From: an uncultured Oscillospiraceae bacterium
Lineage (GTDB): Bacteria; Bacillota; Clostridia; Oscillospirales; Oscillospiraceae
Length of the DNA: 33,617 nucleotides
Reading direction: 5' to 3'
Assembly: GCA_944383165.1 (NCBI GenBank)
Contig: CALWON010000019.1
Location: 1-33,617 of the forward strand
Below the pieces are notes generated by a model. It was not told where the DNA came from, ran no database searches, and saw only the letters and a program-made list of their open reading frames with translations. Below, in pieces: positions 15,077-25,321 of the stretch; the first letter of the stretch is position 1; every line of letters starts with the position of its first letter. Made by a program: the position numbers and the translations under genes.

Positions 15077-15628
15077 CTAGTTTGCTACCTTAACCATTGC
15101 AAATCGAATGACCTTGTCTCCCAGACGGAAGCCAGCCTGAAACACTTCAGCCACGGTATTCTCCCCAAAATTTTCATCTTCCACATGCATCACTGCGTTG
15201 TGCAAGGTGGGGTCAAAGGGCTGTCCCAGTGCCTCAATCTCGGTGATTCCCAGCTTTTCCAGCACGGTTTTCAACTGGTTCATGGTCATTTCTACGCCCT
15301 TTTTATAGGCCTCATCTGTGGTTTCCTGCTTCAGTGCACGTTCTAAGTTGTCATACACAGGCAAAAATGCAATCACCGCCTCTGACTTTGCATCATTCCA
15401 GATGGACTCTTTTTCTTTTGCGGTGCGGCGGCGGTAGTTTTCATATTCGGCCGCCAGGCGCAGAAAACGGTCATCCTGCTGTGGTGTTGTCTCCTTTTCT
15501 GCCTCTGCCTGCTGCTCTGCTTCTGCCTCCTCTGGCTTCTGAGTTTCCACTGTTTCCTCGGCTGTCTCAGTTGCCTGTTGGGTTTCCTGCTCCAGAATCT
15601 CCTCTGGCTGATTCTCTATTTTACTCAT
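15077..15628 (-). CDS. grpE: Nucleotide exchange factor GrpE
   Basis: This 183-residue protein is GrpE, which releases ADP from DnaK. A long acidic, Gln/Glu/Thr-rich N-terminal tail (about residues 5-50) precedes the dimeric helix (RFLRLAAEYENYRRRTAKEK) and the C-terminal beta domain with the family ending region FDPTLHNAVMHVEDENF...VAEVFQAGFRLGDKVIRFAMVKVA. AGGAGGAG lies upstream of the start, 15 bases after the hrcA stop. It sits between hrcA and the 45-residue small ORF in the heat-shock operon. Confidence 0.97.
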   Translation of the reverse strand: MSKIENQPEEILEQETQQATETAEETVETQKPEEAEAEQQAEAEKETTPQQDDRFLRLAAEYENYRRRTAKEKESIWNDAKSEAVIAFLPVYDNLERALKQETTDEAYKKGVEMTMNQLKTVLEKLGITEIEALGQPFDPTLHNAVMHVEDENFGENTVAEVFQAGFRLGDKVIRFAMVKVAN

Positions 15629-15643
15629 GAACTAAAGCTCCTC

Positions 15644-16699
15644 CTATTCCTCATCTTCTCCAGGTGGAAGCTCTCCCTTTCCAAACATACGTGTCAAGCT
15701 GTCAGCAAAGTAGGAGAGGCGTGCGGTTACTTTTGCATAATCCATACGGGTTGGACCAACCACACCAATGACACCACGCATATTATCTCCAATATCATAG
15801 CTTGCCATGACCACACTGGTATCTTTCAATGCCTCGTTTACATTTTCAGGACCGATGAGAATATTCATATTCTGGTCGGCTGACAGTGTGACTGGCAACT
15901 TGGCTCCTTCCTGTCCATCTGACAGATAGTTCATCAGGGGCTTAGCCTTGTCTAAACTGTGATACTCTGGATGTTCCAGCAAATGGGTAATTCCTGCTGT
16001 GTGTACCGTCTGACCGCTCTGCTCTTTCAGGACCTCCATAGCAAACTGAACCACAAGGGAAATCAACTGAAATGCACCTGGGGCAGAACGGGTTTCCATC
16101 TGGTCCAAAGACTGCTCCATCTCCTCCAGTGTAAGCCCCACAAAAGAGCTGTTGAGCACAGTGGACAGTAGTTGGAGCTGTGTATCTGAGAGCTGGTCTG
16201 GCATGCGTATCAATTTGTTTTTTACAATGCTGTTGTCTGTCATGACAACCGCAATAAACGCATTTTCCTCCACCATCAGCAAATCAAAGCGTCTTACTGT
16301 AATTCGCTTTTTGGGGGCTGCCATGGTAAAAACTGGGTAATCGCTGATCTGTGAGAGCACCTTTCCTGCTCGGTCAATCACACGGTCCAGTTCTTCCATT
16401 TTTAAATTCAGTGCCTCATTGATGCGCTGTGTCTCCTGCATGGTCAACTGGTGTTCTCCCATCAGCTCATTTACATAGAGACGATAGCCTACAGGGGATG
16501 GCACACGACCTGCCGAAGTATGGGGTTGTTCCAAATATCCCAACTCTGTCAAGTCTGCCATTTCATTGCGAATGGTTGCAGTAGAGATATCAAGATTTGC
16601 CTGTTGTGCCACTGCTTTGGAACCCACAGGCTCAGCCGTTGCAATGTAAATTTCTACAATGGCACGCAGAATTTTCTTTTTTCGATTGGTCAGCTCCAT
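15644..16699 (-). CDS. hrcA: Heat-inducible transcription repressor HrcA
   Basis: This 351-residue protein is HrcA, the repressor that binds CIRCE elements and needs GroEL to stay active. The N-terminal winged helix (about 1-75) contains EPVGSKAVAQQANLDISTAT and IRNEMADLTELGYLEQPHTS, both strongly conserved in the family. The GAF-like core follows, with the C-terminal GVIGVVGPTRMDYAKVTARL. It is the first gene of the operon and represses itself through the CIRCE element at 16733-16759. An AGGTGAG site precedes the start. Confidence 0.98.
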   Translation of the reverse strand: MELTNRKKKILRAIVEIYIATAEPVGSKAVAQQANLDISTATIRNEMADLTELGYLEQPHTSAGRVPSPVGYRLYVNELMGEHQLTMQETQRINEALNLKMEELDRVIDRAGKVLSQISDYPVFTMAAPKKRITVRRFDLLMVEENAFIAVVMTDNSIVKNKLIRMPDQLSDTQLQLLSTVLNSSFVGLTLEEMEQSLDQMETRSAPGAFQLISLVVQFAMEVLKEQSGQTVHTAGITHLLEHPEYHSLDKAKPLMNYLSDGQEGAKLPVTLSADQNMNILIGPENVNEALKDTSVVMASYDIGDNMRGVIGVVGPTRMDYAKVTARLSYFADSLTRMFGKGELPPGEDEE

Positions 16700-16732
16700 C
16701 CGCTCTCACCTGCAATCTCTTTTTGCTTTTCT

Positions 16733-16759
16733 TTAGCACTCCATATCCCTGAGTGCTAA
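16733..16759 (-). promoter_or_regulatory. CIRCE operator
   Basis: TTAGCACTC and GAGTGCTAA flank exactly nine bases, an exact match to the 9-9-9 CIRCE consensus. It overlaps the predicted transcription start of the hrcA operon, the standard arrangement for HrcA repression. The inverted repeat is also present in the leader RNA. Confidence 0.98.
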
Positions 16760-16763
16760 AGAT

Positions 16764-16792
16764 ACTGTACCACCTGACCCCGAGATTGTCAA
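16764..16792 (-). promoter_or_regulatory. Promoter of the hrcA heat-shock operon
   Basis: On the reverse strand TTGACA (16787-16792) and TACAGT (16764-16769) are spaced by 17 bases, directly upstream of the CIRCE element. It reads as a vegetative sigma-A promoter repressed by HrcA. Confidence 0.88.
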
Positions 16793-17147
16793 TAGTTAGT
16801 TTATGAATTTATTTTAAACAAAGAATTACAAAAAAATACGCTATGCCTTTGCAGAGTATAGAACATGGTGCTAATTAGAATCATATCAATGTCAGACTAA
16901 TTTCGCAGTGTGCATTGTACTTTCTCAAATACTCAAACCCCTCTATTTTTTGTTGGAAACAATACTATAAAAAGAAATAATTTTATAGAATTGGAAATGC
17001 TATTGATTTTTATTTTAGTTTCATGTATAATTATGTCGTTTGGGGTTTTTATCTCAATGTATAGCTTCATCTTATTATAGTCATAAATCAATTTGGTTTT
17101 ATATCACACTATATGCCCTGTTCGATTGCCTCAGACACAGTTGGGGC
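16793..17147. other. Divergent intergenic region between hrcA and mcp
   Basis: This AT-rich stretch lies in the 586-base gap between hrcA and the chemotaxis receptor gene. Apart from the hrcA promoter at its left edge and the mcp promoter at 17003-17031, I see no gene, no tRNA and no match to riboswitch consensus motifs that I know. The part from 17038 on would be transcribed as the first section of the mcp leader. Confidence 0.6.
17003..17031 (+). promoter_or_regulatory. Promoter of the chemoreceptor gene
   Basis: TTGATT (17003-17008) and a perfect TATAAT (17026-17031) are separated by 17 bases. Transcription from here gives a leader of about 248 bases before the mcp start. No sigma-28 (motility-type) promoter was seen. 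Confidence 0.72.
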
Positions 17148-17235
17148 TGTCTTTTTTATTTGAAAATAAAAAGACACCTTTTCTCACTGTACAGGTGAAT
17201 GTTATAGCAAAGAATCTGAAGTTGTCTTTTTATTT
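17148..17235 (+). promoter_or_regulatory. Structured mcp leader with three alternately pairing arms
   Basis: A 14-base arm TGTCTTTTTTATTT (17148-17161), its complement AAATAAAAAGACA (17164-17176) and a second copy TGTCTTTTTATTT (17223-17235) lie in order. The middle arm can pair with either outer arm but not both. Between middle and last arms is a small stem TCACT/GGTGA. Such competing pairings are the logic of attenuators and riboswitches, but the T-tracts are interrupted and no known class fits. Chance complementarity in AT-rich DNA is possible. Confidence 0.4.
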
Positions 17236-17285
17236 CTATATTTATTTTTATACAGACTTATAGAAAGGAAGGAATTGGACAAATT

Positions 17286-19409
17286 ATGATTTCTGGAAGT
17301 ATAGGAAAAAAGAAAGAATTTCGATTAGGTGTCAGTGGAAAAATGATTCTCAATGTTGCAGTCCCCATTGCTGCAATTCTTCTTATTTTGGCTATTGTTG
17401 TTACAACTATTGTTGTGAACACAGTCTGGGGACTGAAAAATAAAGATATGACCAATCAAATGAAAACCGTTTCCACCCAAATTACACAATACTTTGAGCC
17501 TTTTTTTACAAGCCAACAATTTGTGATGGAATATGACTCTATTCAACAGCTTTTTCAAGAGATGGAGCAGTCTCCTGCAACCTACCGTTTTGAAAATTCT
17601 GCAATCTATCCACAGGCTGTTCGGGATTTACAGTATGTTAACACCATAGGCGGTGATGCTGTACAAGGTGTGTGGATTGGTGGCATCAAAAACAATGAAG
17701 TCATTCAATCAGATGGCTACATCACAGATTCCTCTTTTGAGATTACAGAGAGAACTTGGTACCAGTCTCTCCAGACGGACACAGGGGATGGTTCTCTGTC
17801 TCCCGCCTATGAGGATGCTGCCAGTGGTGATATTGTGGTAACTCTTACCAGACCATACTACAACCAATCTGGTGAAATGATTGGTGTAGTGGGGATTGAC
17901 CTCTCTATGGATCTTTTGATGGACTATTTAAGCCAGATCTCTATTGGCGAAAGTGGCTATATCACAGTGTATGATTCCAATCAAAACCTCATCTATCATC
18001 CAGATAGCTCTGTACTGATGACGAATCTTAAGGATATCCCCTACTCTGCAAATATGAAAGAGCTGTTGGACCAACAACAAACCAGTGAAATTGTAAAATA
18101 TCAAAGAGGAGATTCCACCTACTATGGCGGCACCTTATACATTGATTCCTTCCGCTGGTCTGTGCTGGCTTGTATGCCAAATAGCGAATATATGCGTGAA
18201 ACCACCATTATCTTTCTGATCTTGGTTGTCGGTTTCTCCCTGTGTATTCTCGTTACTTCTCTGGTCTGCCTGATCCGGACCCGTGCCCTTGTAAAACCAC
18301 TCAAGAAAATTGGGAAAATTGCTGGGGAATTTGCAAAAGGGAATTTGGATTCCAGCATTATCCGAAACACCAACGATGAAATCGGTGACCTGGAAGAAAT
18401 CTTTGCGGAAACCCAAGTGAATTTGAAAGCCATTATATCCGATATTGCCTCCGTACTCCACGAAATTTCCAATAAGAACCTCACTGTCAAAACATCCACT
18501 ACCTATCAGGGCGATTTTATCCAAATTCAAGACTCTTTACAGGGTATCATTACCTCCATGAACCATACCATGAATCAAGTGCGCATTGCAGCAGACCAGG
18601 TAGACGCTGGTTCCAATCAAGTTTCTGTTGGTGCACAGGCATTGGCTCAGGGTGCAAGTGAGCAAGCCAGCTATGTAGAGGAGCTTTCCACCACAGTACA
18701 GACCATTTCTGATAAAGTAAACCACACCGCTGAACGTGCCGAATTTGCCCACAAACAGACCATGGCTACCAAAGATAGCCTGGACCGGAGCAGTCAAAAA
18801 ATGAAGGCTTTGATTGTAGCCATGAACCAGATCAAAGAGACTTCTTGGCAAATTCAAGGCATTATCAAAACTATTGATGATATTGCCTATCAGACCAATA
18901 TTTTGGCTTTGAATGCTGCCATAGAGGCCGCACGGGCTGGTGAGGCTGGAAAGGGTTTTGCTGTGGTAGCAGATGAAGTACGCAATCTGGCCGGAAAATC
19001 AGCTGAGGCATCCAAAACCACTCAGGAGCTGATTGAAGCCTCCATTCAGGCGGTGGAAAAAGGCAATGAAATGGTATCAGCCACTGCAAAGGAACTTTCC
19101 GAGACCGCAACAGATGCAACCATTGTTGTGACTTCCATTACAGAAATTGCACAAGATTCTATGGAAGAGGCTAAGTCTGTAGCAGATGTGACCACAGGTC
19201 TGGGGCAGATTTCTGATGTGGTACAGACCAATGCAGCCACAGCAGAGGAAAGTGCTGCTTCCAGTGAGGAGTTGTCTAGTCAGGCAAGTATCCTACGAAA
19301 TCTTATCAATGAATTTCAGTTTGCAGATCATTTTGTCAAGTTCGACAGCAATGAGCCACCACGCCATTATGAGGAAACAATGGAAACTCCCTTACTGTCT
19401 GCAACCTAA
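17286..19409 (+). CDS. Methyl-accepting chemotaxis protein with dCache sensor
   Basis: This 707-residue transmembrane receptor has a first membrane helix at about 20-48, an extracellular double-Cache domain (about 50-300), a second helix (307-331), a HAMP domain (332-385), a second HAMP-like coiled segment to about 440, and a long signalling helix pair. The CheW/CheA-contacting tip is [20 protein letters not shown] (532-551) followed by [10 protein letters not shown]. The sensor shows Y145, R156, W158, Y159, Y175 and D205 in an arrangement resembling the amino-acid-binding dCache motif; that ligand call is inference. No C-terminal CheR-tethering pentapeptide is seen. No other chemotaxis or flagellar gene is in the window, so it is an orphan receptor locus. 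GGAAGGA precedes the start after a 248-base leader. Confidence 0.95.
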   Translation: MISGSIGKKKEFRLGVSGKMILNVAVPIAAILLILAIVVTTIVVNTVWGLKNKDMTNQMKTVSTQITQYFEPFFTSQQFVMEYDSIQQLFQEMEQSPATYRFENSAIYPQAVRDLQYVNTIGGDAVQGVWIGGIKNNEVIQSDGYITDSSFEITERTWYQSLQTDTGDGSLSPAYEDAASGDIVVTLTRPYYNQSGEMIGVVGIDLSMDLLMDYLSQISIGESGYITVYDSNQNLIYHPDSSVLMTNLKDIPYSANMKELLDQQQTSEIVKYQRGDSTYYGGTLYIDSFRWSVLACMPNSEYMRETTIIFLILVVGFSLCILVTSLVCLIRTRALVKPLKKIGKIAGEFAKGNLDSSIIRNTNDEIGDLEEIFAETQVNLKAIISDIASVLHEISNKNLTVKTSTTYQGDFIQIQDSLQGIITSMNHTMNQVRIAADQVDAGSNQVSVGAQALAQGASEQASYVEELSTTVQTISDKVNHTAERAEFAHKQTMATKDSLDRSSQKMKALIVAMNQIKETSWQIQGIIKTIDDIAYQTNILALNAAIEAARAGEAGKGFAVVADEVRNLAGKSAEASKTTQELIEASIQAVEKGNEMVSATAKELSETATDATIVVTSITEIAQDSMEEAKSVADVTTGLGQISDVVQTNAATAEESAASSEELSSQASILRNLINEFQFADHFVKFDSNEPPRHYEETMETPLLSAT

Positions 19410-19454
19410 TGGAATCCACAGTTTTCCCAGTTTAAAAATCTTTGTCAATGACAC

Positions 19455-19490
19455 AAAAAACCAGTAGGAAGTGACTTCCTACTGGTTTTT
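19455..19490. terminator. Bidirectional terminator between mcp and eno
   Basis: A 16-bp stem (AAAAACCAGTAGGAAG with its complement at 19475-19490) closes a 3-base loop and has T-runs on both strands. It serves the rightward mcp gene and the leftward glycolytic cluster. Confidence 0.94.
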
Positions 19491-19515
19491 CTTCTTATAT
19501 AGGCTTTGTTTTCTC

Positions 19516-20841
<1,326 letters not shown>

Positions 20842-20910
20842 TCATTCGTTCAGAGATGGCTTCAGAAACCTGAAACCTATATTTTACCGGCAAGCACCGG
20901 AGGGGAAACA

Positions 20911-20940
20911 ATTTTATTTCAATCTTGGAACATCTGACAA
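20911..20940 (-). promoter_or_regulatory. Possible internal promoter of eno
   Basis: On the reverse strand TTGTCA (20935-20940) and TAAAAT (20911-20916) are spaced by 18 bases, in the 158-base gap between gpmI and eno. It would let eno be made independently of the upstream genes. Confidence 0.5.
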
Positions 20941-20973
20941 GAGAGTTTGTCTCTTTCTATCTCAAAACTCTCT
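20940..20973 (-). other. Inverted repeat in the gpmI-eno gap
   Basis: A 9-bp perfect inverted repeat (AGAGAGTTT at 20940-20948 with 20965-20973) encloses a 16-base loop just after gpmI. On the reverse strand it is not followed by a T-run. It could be a weak 3' stability hairpin for the upstream transcript. Confidence 0.45.
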
Positions 20974-20984
20974 CCCAACCTCTA

Positions 20985-22499
20985 TTAGTTGAGGATGAGG
21001 GTCTGTCCATCCATTTCAGCAGGCTTCTCAAGCCCCATCAAATCCAGCATGGTGGGGGCAATGTCGGCAAGGCGTCCATCACGCAGCTGTACATTGGCAC
21101 CCACAATACAGAAGGGAACCAGATTGGTGGTATGGGCAGTAAAGGGGCTGCCATCTTTGTCCACCATACGCTCTGCATTGCCGTGGTCGGCTGTTATGAG
21201 AGACACACCGCCCATACGGGAAGTGGCTTCCACCACACGACCCACACATTCATCTACCACACTGACAGCCTTACAGGCAGCTTCATAAACACCAGTGTGA
21301 CCCACCATGTCACAGTTGGCAAAGTTGAGGATGATGACATCATAGGCACCACTCTCAATTCGCTTCACTGCCTCCTCAGTCACCTGATAGGCAGACATCT
21401 CAGGCTGTAAATCATAGGTTGCCACCTTGGGAGATGGAATCAACACACGGTCCTCACCTGGGAACACCTGCTCCACACCGCCATTGAAGAAGAAGGTTAC
21501 ATGGGCATATTTCTCTGTCTCTGCAATACGCAGTTGAGTCAGACCCAATTTAGAGATATACTCTCCAAAAATATTTTCCAGTTTTCTTCTTGGATATGCC
21601 ACGGTCACATTGGGCAGGGTGCTGTCATACTCTGTGGTGCAGATATAGGTCACAGGGATAAAGCCAGTTTTGCGGTTTACCTCATTGAAATCTTCATCCA
21701 CAAAGCAGCGGGAAATCTCCCGTGCACGGTCAGGGCGGAAATTGAAGAAGATAATGGAGTCATGCTCATGCAGGTGCCCATCTTTAGAGCAGACCACAGG
21801 CTCCACAAACTCATCTGTCACACCTGCATCATAGGACTTCTGAACTGCCTGAGCAGCATCTGCCTCAAAAGGTGCCTCACCACAGGCAATGGCGTCATAA
21901 GCACGCTGTACACGGTCCCAACGCTTGTCTCGGTCCATTGCATAGTAGCGACCCATCACTGTGGCAATCTCACCTACACCCAGCTCATTGATTTTATTCT
22001 GAAGCTGCTCGACATAGCTTTTACCGGAACTGGGTGGCACATCACGTCCATCCAGGAAGCAGTGTACATAGACCTTCTGAATGCCCTGTTCCTTTGCCAT
22101 TTTCAAAAGAGCAAAGAGGTGGGTAATATGGCTGTGAACACCACCATCTGATAAAAGACCCATCAGATGCAGAGAGGAACCCCACTCACGGCAGTTATCC
22201 ATTGCCTCCAGATAGGCAGGATTTTTGAAAAATGCACCATTTTCAATCTCACGGCTGATATTGGGCAAATCCTGAAAAACCACACGACCGGCACCCATAT
22301 TGGTGTGCCCTACTTCGCTGTTTCCCATCTGCCCGTCAGGCAGTCCTACATCCAGTCCAGAGGCGGACAGTTTGCAGTTGGGGCAATCACGGAACATGCG
22401 GTCCAGATTTGGGGTTTCTGCATTGGCAACAGCATTTCCCGCATCAGGAGCTGTCAGACCAAAGCCATCCATAATAATTAAAGTTGTTGGTGTTTTCAT
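20985..22499 (-). CDS. gpmI: 2,3-bisphosphoglycerate-independent phosphoglycerate mutase
   Basis: This 504-residue enzyme interconverts 3- and 2-phosphoglycerate with two Mn2+ and no 2,3-BPG cofactor. It has the alkaline-phosphatase-superfamily start LIIMDGFGL (metal ligand D11), the phospho-serine nucleophile S61 in GNSEVGHTNMG, and late metal-binding blocks NFANCDMVGHTG and ITADHGNAE. Length is typical. It lies between tpiA and eno in the glycolytic cluster and is preceded by AAGGAGA and by a hairpin in the tpiA-gpmI gap. Confidence 0.99.
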   Translation of the reverse strand: MKTPTTLIIMDGFGLTAPDAGNAVANAETPNLDRMFRDCPNCKLSASGLDVGLPDGQMGNSEVGHTNMGAGRVVFQDLPNISREIENGAFFKNPAYLEAMDNCREWGSSLHLMGLLSDGGVHSHITHLFALLKMAKEQGIQKVYVHCFLDGRDVPPSSGKSYVEQLQNKINELGVGEIATVMGRYYAMDRDKRWDRVQRAYDAIACGEAPFEADAAQAVQKSYDAGVTDEFVEPVVCSKDGHLHEHDSIIFFNFRPDRAREISRCFVDEDFNEVNRKTGFIPVTYICTTEYDSTLPNVTVAYPRRKLENIFGEYISKLGLTQLRIAETEKYAHVTFFFNGGVEQVFPGEDRVLIPSPKVATYDLQPEMSAYQVTEEAVKRIESGAYDVIILNFANCDMVGHTGVYEAACKAVSVVDECVGRVVEATSRMGGVSLITADHGNAERMVDKDGSPFTAHTTNLVPFCIVGANVQLRDGRLADIAPTMLDLMGLEKPAEMDGQTLILN

Positions 22500-22525
22500 A
22501 GTGTTTGTTTTCTCCTTGTAAGGGT

Positions 22526-22557
22526 ATCAGGGGAGGGAACTGTGGTTCACTCCTGAT
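22526..22557 (-). other. Imperfect hairpin in the tpiA-gpmI gap
   Basis: On the reverse strand ATCAGGAGTGAAC can pair with GTTCCCTCCCCTGAT through GAAC/GTTC, GGAG/CTCC and ATCA/TGAT segments, with one mismatch and a small bulge. No T-run follows. It matches the pattern of hairpins in the other gaps of the cluster. Confidence 0.45.
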
Positions 22558-22578
22558 TCCTGTACCAAACAGACTAAA

Positions 22579-23352
22579 TTAGTCCTGATTTGCTGCGTTG
22601 ATAATCTGCACAAAGTCAGCAGGCTTCAGGGAAGCACCGCCGATGAGACCACCATCCACATCAGGCTGAGCCAGCAGCTCTGCTGCATTCTTGGCATTCA
22701 TGGAACCACCATACTGGATGGTCACAGAGCGGGCCACATGGGCACCATACAGCTTGCGAATGACAGCACGAATTGCCTGACAGACTTCACCAGCCTGCTC
22801 TGCTGTGGCAGTCTTGCCAGTACCGATGGCCCACAGAGGCTCATAAGCAATGACCACATGGCGCATCTTGTCAGCAGGCACACCAGCCAGAGCACACTTG
22901 ACCTGATAGGCAATCAGCTCCATAGTCACACCCAGCTCACGCTGCTCCAGGCTCTCACCTACACAGACAATGGGATAGAGACCAGCATTGATGGCAGCAT
23001 GTACCTTCTTATTCACTGTGAAATCCGTCTCATTGTAGTACTCACGACGCTCAGAGTGACCAATGATGACATATTTGGCACCTGCCTCTTTGATCATCTC
23101 AGCGGTAATTTCTCCGGTGTAGGCACCGCTGTTCTCATAGTGGCAGGTCTCTGCGCCGATGGCAATGTGGCAGTCTTTGAACATACGCACAGCAGAGGTG
23201 ATATTCACAGCGGGTACACACAGCACCACATTGCACCACTTGCCACGGGGCATAATGGGCTTAATCTCCTCCACAAAGTTCTTCATCTGAGACAAAGTGT
23301 TATTCATCTTCCAGTTGCCGGCAATGATAGTTTTGCGATAACGTCGGTTCAT
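22579..23352 (-). CDS. tpiA: Triosephosphate isomerase
   Basis: This 257-residue TIM-barrel enzyme interconverts glyceraldehyde-3-phosphate and dihydroxyacetone phosphate. The active site is complete: N13 and K15 in AGNWKMN, H99 in IIGHSERR, E171 in AYEPLWAIGTGKT, and the phosphate-binding loops IQYGGSM and GLIGGASL near the end. GGGAGAG precedes the start. It follows pgk after a 119-base gap that contains a strong hairpin. Confidence 0.99.
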   Translation of the reverse strand: MNRRYRKTIIAGNWKMNNTLSQMKNFVEEIKPIMPRGKWCNVVLCVPAVNITSAVRMFKDCHIAIGAETCHYENSGAYTGEITAEMIKEAGAKYVIIGHSERREYYNETDFTVNKKVHAAINAGLYPIVCVGESLEQRELGVTMELIAYQVKCALAGVPADKMRHVVIAYEPLWAIGTGKTATAEQAGEVCQAIRAVIRKLYGAHVARSVTIQYGGSMNAKNAAELLAQPDVDGGLIGGASLKPADFVQIINAANQD

Positions 23353-23406
23353 GATTATCTCTCCCTATTTCTTTAAAAAATGCAATGAGTCAGTATTCTC
23401 TTTTCT

Positions 23407-23450
23407 GTCATGGCAAAGGGGGTATCCACAAGATACCCCCTTCTTATGAC
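23407..23450 (-). other. Strong hairpin in the pgk-tpiA gap
   Basis: A perfect 11-bp stem (AAGGGGGTATC at 23416-23426 with 23432-23442) with a 5-base loop is extended by an outer 5-bp GTCAT/ATGAC stem. On the reverse strand only TTT follows, so termination would be weak at best. It could be an RNA processing or stabilising element that sets the ratio of pgk and tpiA products. Confidence 0.7.
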
Positions 23451-23471
23451 AGCCAAGAGGAGATTCTATTC

Positions 23472-24665
23472 TTACTTATCCAGCAGGCAAGCCACGCCGG
23501 GCAGCTCCTTGCCTTCCAGGAACTCCAGAGAAGCACCGCCGCCAGTGGAGATATGGGTCATCTTATCTGCAAAGCCCAACTGAGCCACAGCAGCAGCAGA
23601 GTCACCACCACCTACAATGGTAATGGCATTGGTCTCTGCCAGAGCCTTGGCTACAGCACGGGTGCCCTCTGCAAAGTTGGCAAATTCAAACACGCCCATA
23701 GGACCATTCCAAATGACAGTACCTGCATCCTTCACAGCCTCAGCATACAGAGCAATAGTCTTAGGTCCAATATCCATCCCCATCATGTTTTCAGGAATAT
23801 CAATTCCATCCACCAGATGAGCTTCTGCATCGGGAGAGAACTCAGTGGCAGCCATGCCGTCCACAGGCAGCAGCATTTTTACGCCCTTCTCCTCTGCCTT
23901 CTTCATCATCTGACCGGCATACTCAATCCAATCTTCCTCCAGCAGGGACTTTCCAACATTGGCACCCTGAGCCTTGAAGAAGGTGTAGCACATACCGCCA
24001 CCAATGATAATGGTATCTGCAATCTCCAGCAGGTTGTTGATGACGCCAATCTTGGAAGAAACCTTGGAACCACCCAAAATGGCAACCAGAGGACGCTTAG
24101 GGTTGGCAAGAGCACCACCCATGATTTCCAGCTCCTTCTGAATCAGGAAGCCAGACACAGCGGGCAGGTAGTCTGCCACACCAGCAGTGGAGGCATGGGC
24201 ACGGTGTACTGCACCAAAGGCGTCAGACACATAGACCTCTGCAAGAGCAGCCATTTTCTTGGCAAGCTCAGGGTCATTTTTTGTCTCACCTGGCTCAAAG
24301 CGGGTGTTCTCCAGCAGCATAATCTGACCGGGCTGTAGAGCAGCAGCCTTTGCAGTTGCATCTTCCCCTACCACATCAGAAGCCATAATGACTTCCTTAC
24401 CCAGCAGCTCAGAGAGACGGACTGCAACAGGGGCAAGAGACAGTTCAGGCTTTACTTCACCCTTGGGCTTACCCAGATGGGAGCAGGCAATCACCGCTGC
24501 ACCCTGCTCCAGCAGATACTGGATGGTAGGCAGAGCAGCACGGATGCGCTTATCATCGGTAATTGCATGGGTTGCCTTGTCCTGGGGTACGTTGAAGTCA
24601 CAGCGCAGAAGAACCTTCTTTCCTGCTACATCAATGTCCTTGACAGTCTTCTTGTTGTAATTCAT
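23472..24665 (-). CDS. pgk: Phosphoglycerate kinase
   Basis: This 397-residue enzyme transfers phosphate between 1,3-bisphosphoglycerate and ADP, the first ATP-forming step of glycolysis. The N-terminal signature [11 protein letters not shown], the substrate-binding [10 protein letters not shown], the hinge [13 protein letters not shown], and the C-terminal nucleotide site [11 protein letters not shown] followed by STGGGASLE are all present. Length is normal. It is the first gene of the leftward glycolytic cluster, with AGAGGAG upstream. In many Firmicutes gap lies directly upstream; here trmL does, so gap must be elsewhere. A TATAGT -10 in the 113-base gap may be its promoter, with a poor -35. 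Confidence 0.99.
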   Translation of the reverse strand: MNYNKKTVKDIDVAGKKVLLRCDFNVPQDKATHAITDDKRIRAALPTIQYLLEQGAAVIACSHLGKPKGEVKPELSLAPVAVRLSELLGKEVIMASDVVGEDATAKAAALQPGQIMLLENTRFEPGETKNDPELAKKMAALAEVYVSDAFGAVHRAHASTAGVADYLPAVSGFLIQKELEIMGGALANPKRPLVAILGGSKVSSKIGVINNLLEIADTIIIGGGMCYTFFKAQGANVGKSLLEEDWIEYAGQMMKKAEEKGVKMLLPVDGMAATEFSPDAEAHLVDGIDIPENMMGMDIGPKTIALYAEAVKDAGTVIWNGPMGVFEFANFAEGTRAVAKALAETNAITIVGGGDSAAAVAQLGFADKMTHISTGGGASLEFLEGKELPGVACLLDK

Positions 24666-24736
24666 AGTACATTTGCTCCTCTCTTATCAATCAAACACTC
24701 AATAAACTATATTGGATGTATTGTGTATTTGAAAAC

Positions 24737-24763
24737 CGCCGTTTTTCATTGGAAAAACCAGCG
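24737..24763 (-). terminator. Probable terminator of trmL
   Basis: On the reverse strand CGCTGGTTTTTC pairs with GAAAAACGGCG (one bulged G) around a 4-base loop and is followed by GTTTTC. It lies 15 bases beyond the trmL stop. The T-run is short, so read-through into pgk is possible. Confidence 0.55.
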
Positions 24764-24778
24764 AGCCTTCTCCCATTT

Positions 24779-25264
24779 CTAGTTCTGTGCCATTTCCCCT
24801 ACTCCAGATAAACCCGGAAATCCCTGTTGGCGCAACGCCTCATAGGTCAGAATCGCCACAGAGTTGGCCAGATTCAAGCTGCGTGCATCTTCCCGCATGG
24901 GAATACGGATACAGTGCTCATAATGTGCCATACGGAATGTCTCTGGCAAACCTGCTGTCTCTTTCCCAAACACTAAATAACAGTCATCCTGAAAAACCGC
25001 CTGTGTATAGTCCCTTGGTGCCTTGGTTGTAGCAAGCCACATGACAATATCCGGGTGTTTTTCCAGAAAATCATCTAAACTGGGATAAGTCACAATCTCT
25101 ACCATATGCCAGTAATCCAGCCCTGCCCTGCGCACTGCCTTCTCACTGATATCAAATCCCAGTGGTTCAATGAGATGCAGGCGGCTTCCTGTAGCAGCAC
25201 AAGTCCTAGCAATGTTCCCACAGTTTTGTGGGATTTCTGGCTCCACCAATACAATGTTTAGCAA
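24779..25264 (-). CDS. trmL: tRNA (cytidine/uridine-34-2'-O)-methyltransferase TrmL, TTG start
   Basis: This 161-residue SPOUT-class enzyme methylates the 2'-OH of the wobble nucleotide of certain tRNA-Leu species. The knotted fold motifs are present: PQNCGNIARTCAATG (motif 1), LVFGKETAGLPE (motif 2) and IPMREDARSLNLANSVAI (motif 3). I place the start at a TTG codon (25264), which gives the usual family N-terminus MLNIVLVEPEIP and puts AGGGG eight bases upstream. The alternative GTG at 25273 directly abuts the same AGGGG and adds three residues. A good promoter lies just upstream. It is unrelated in function to the glycolytic genes that follow. Confidence 0.94.
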   Translation of the reverse strand: MLNIVLVEPEIPQNCGNIARTCAATGSRLHLIEPLGFDISEKAVRRAGLDYWHMVEIVTYPSLDDFLEKHPDIVMWLATTKAPRDYTQAVFQDDCYLVFGKETAGLPETFRMAHYEHCIRIPMREDARSLNLANSVAILTYEALRQQGFPGLSGVGEMAQN

Positions 25265-25292
25265 ATGACTCACCCCTCATACATCGACTTAC

Positions 25293-25321
25293 ATTGTAGT
25301 CGAAATCGGCTGGAAATTCAA
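25293..25321 (-). promoter_or_regulatory. Promoter of trmL
   Basis: On the reverse strand TTGAAT (25316-25321) and TACAAT (25293-25298) are spaced by exactly 17 bases, about 29 bases before the TTG start codon. Confidence 0.8.

Noticed and set aside
17038..17285. c-di-GMP or other known riboswitch in the mcp leader
   Set aside because: The conserved core sequences of c-di-GMP-I/II, SAM, glycine and lysine classes that I know are not recognisable here; only the alternating arms were kept as a finding.
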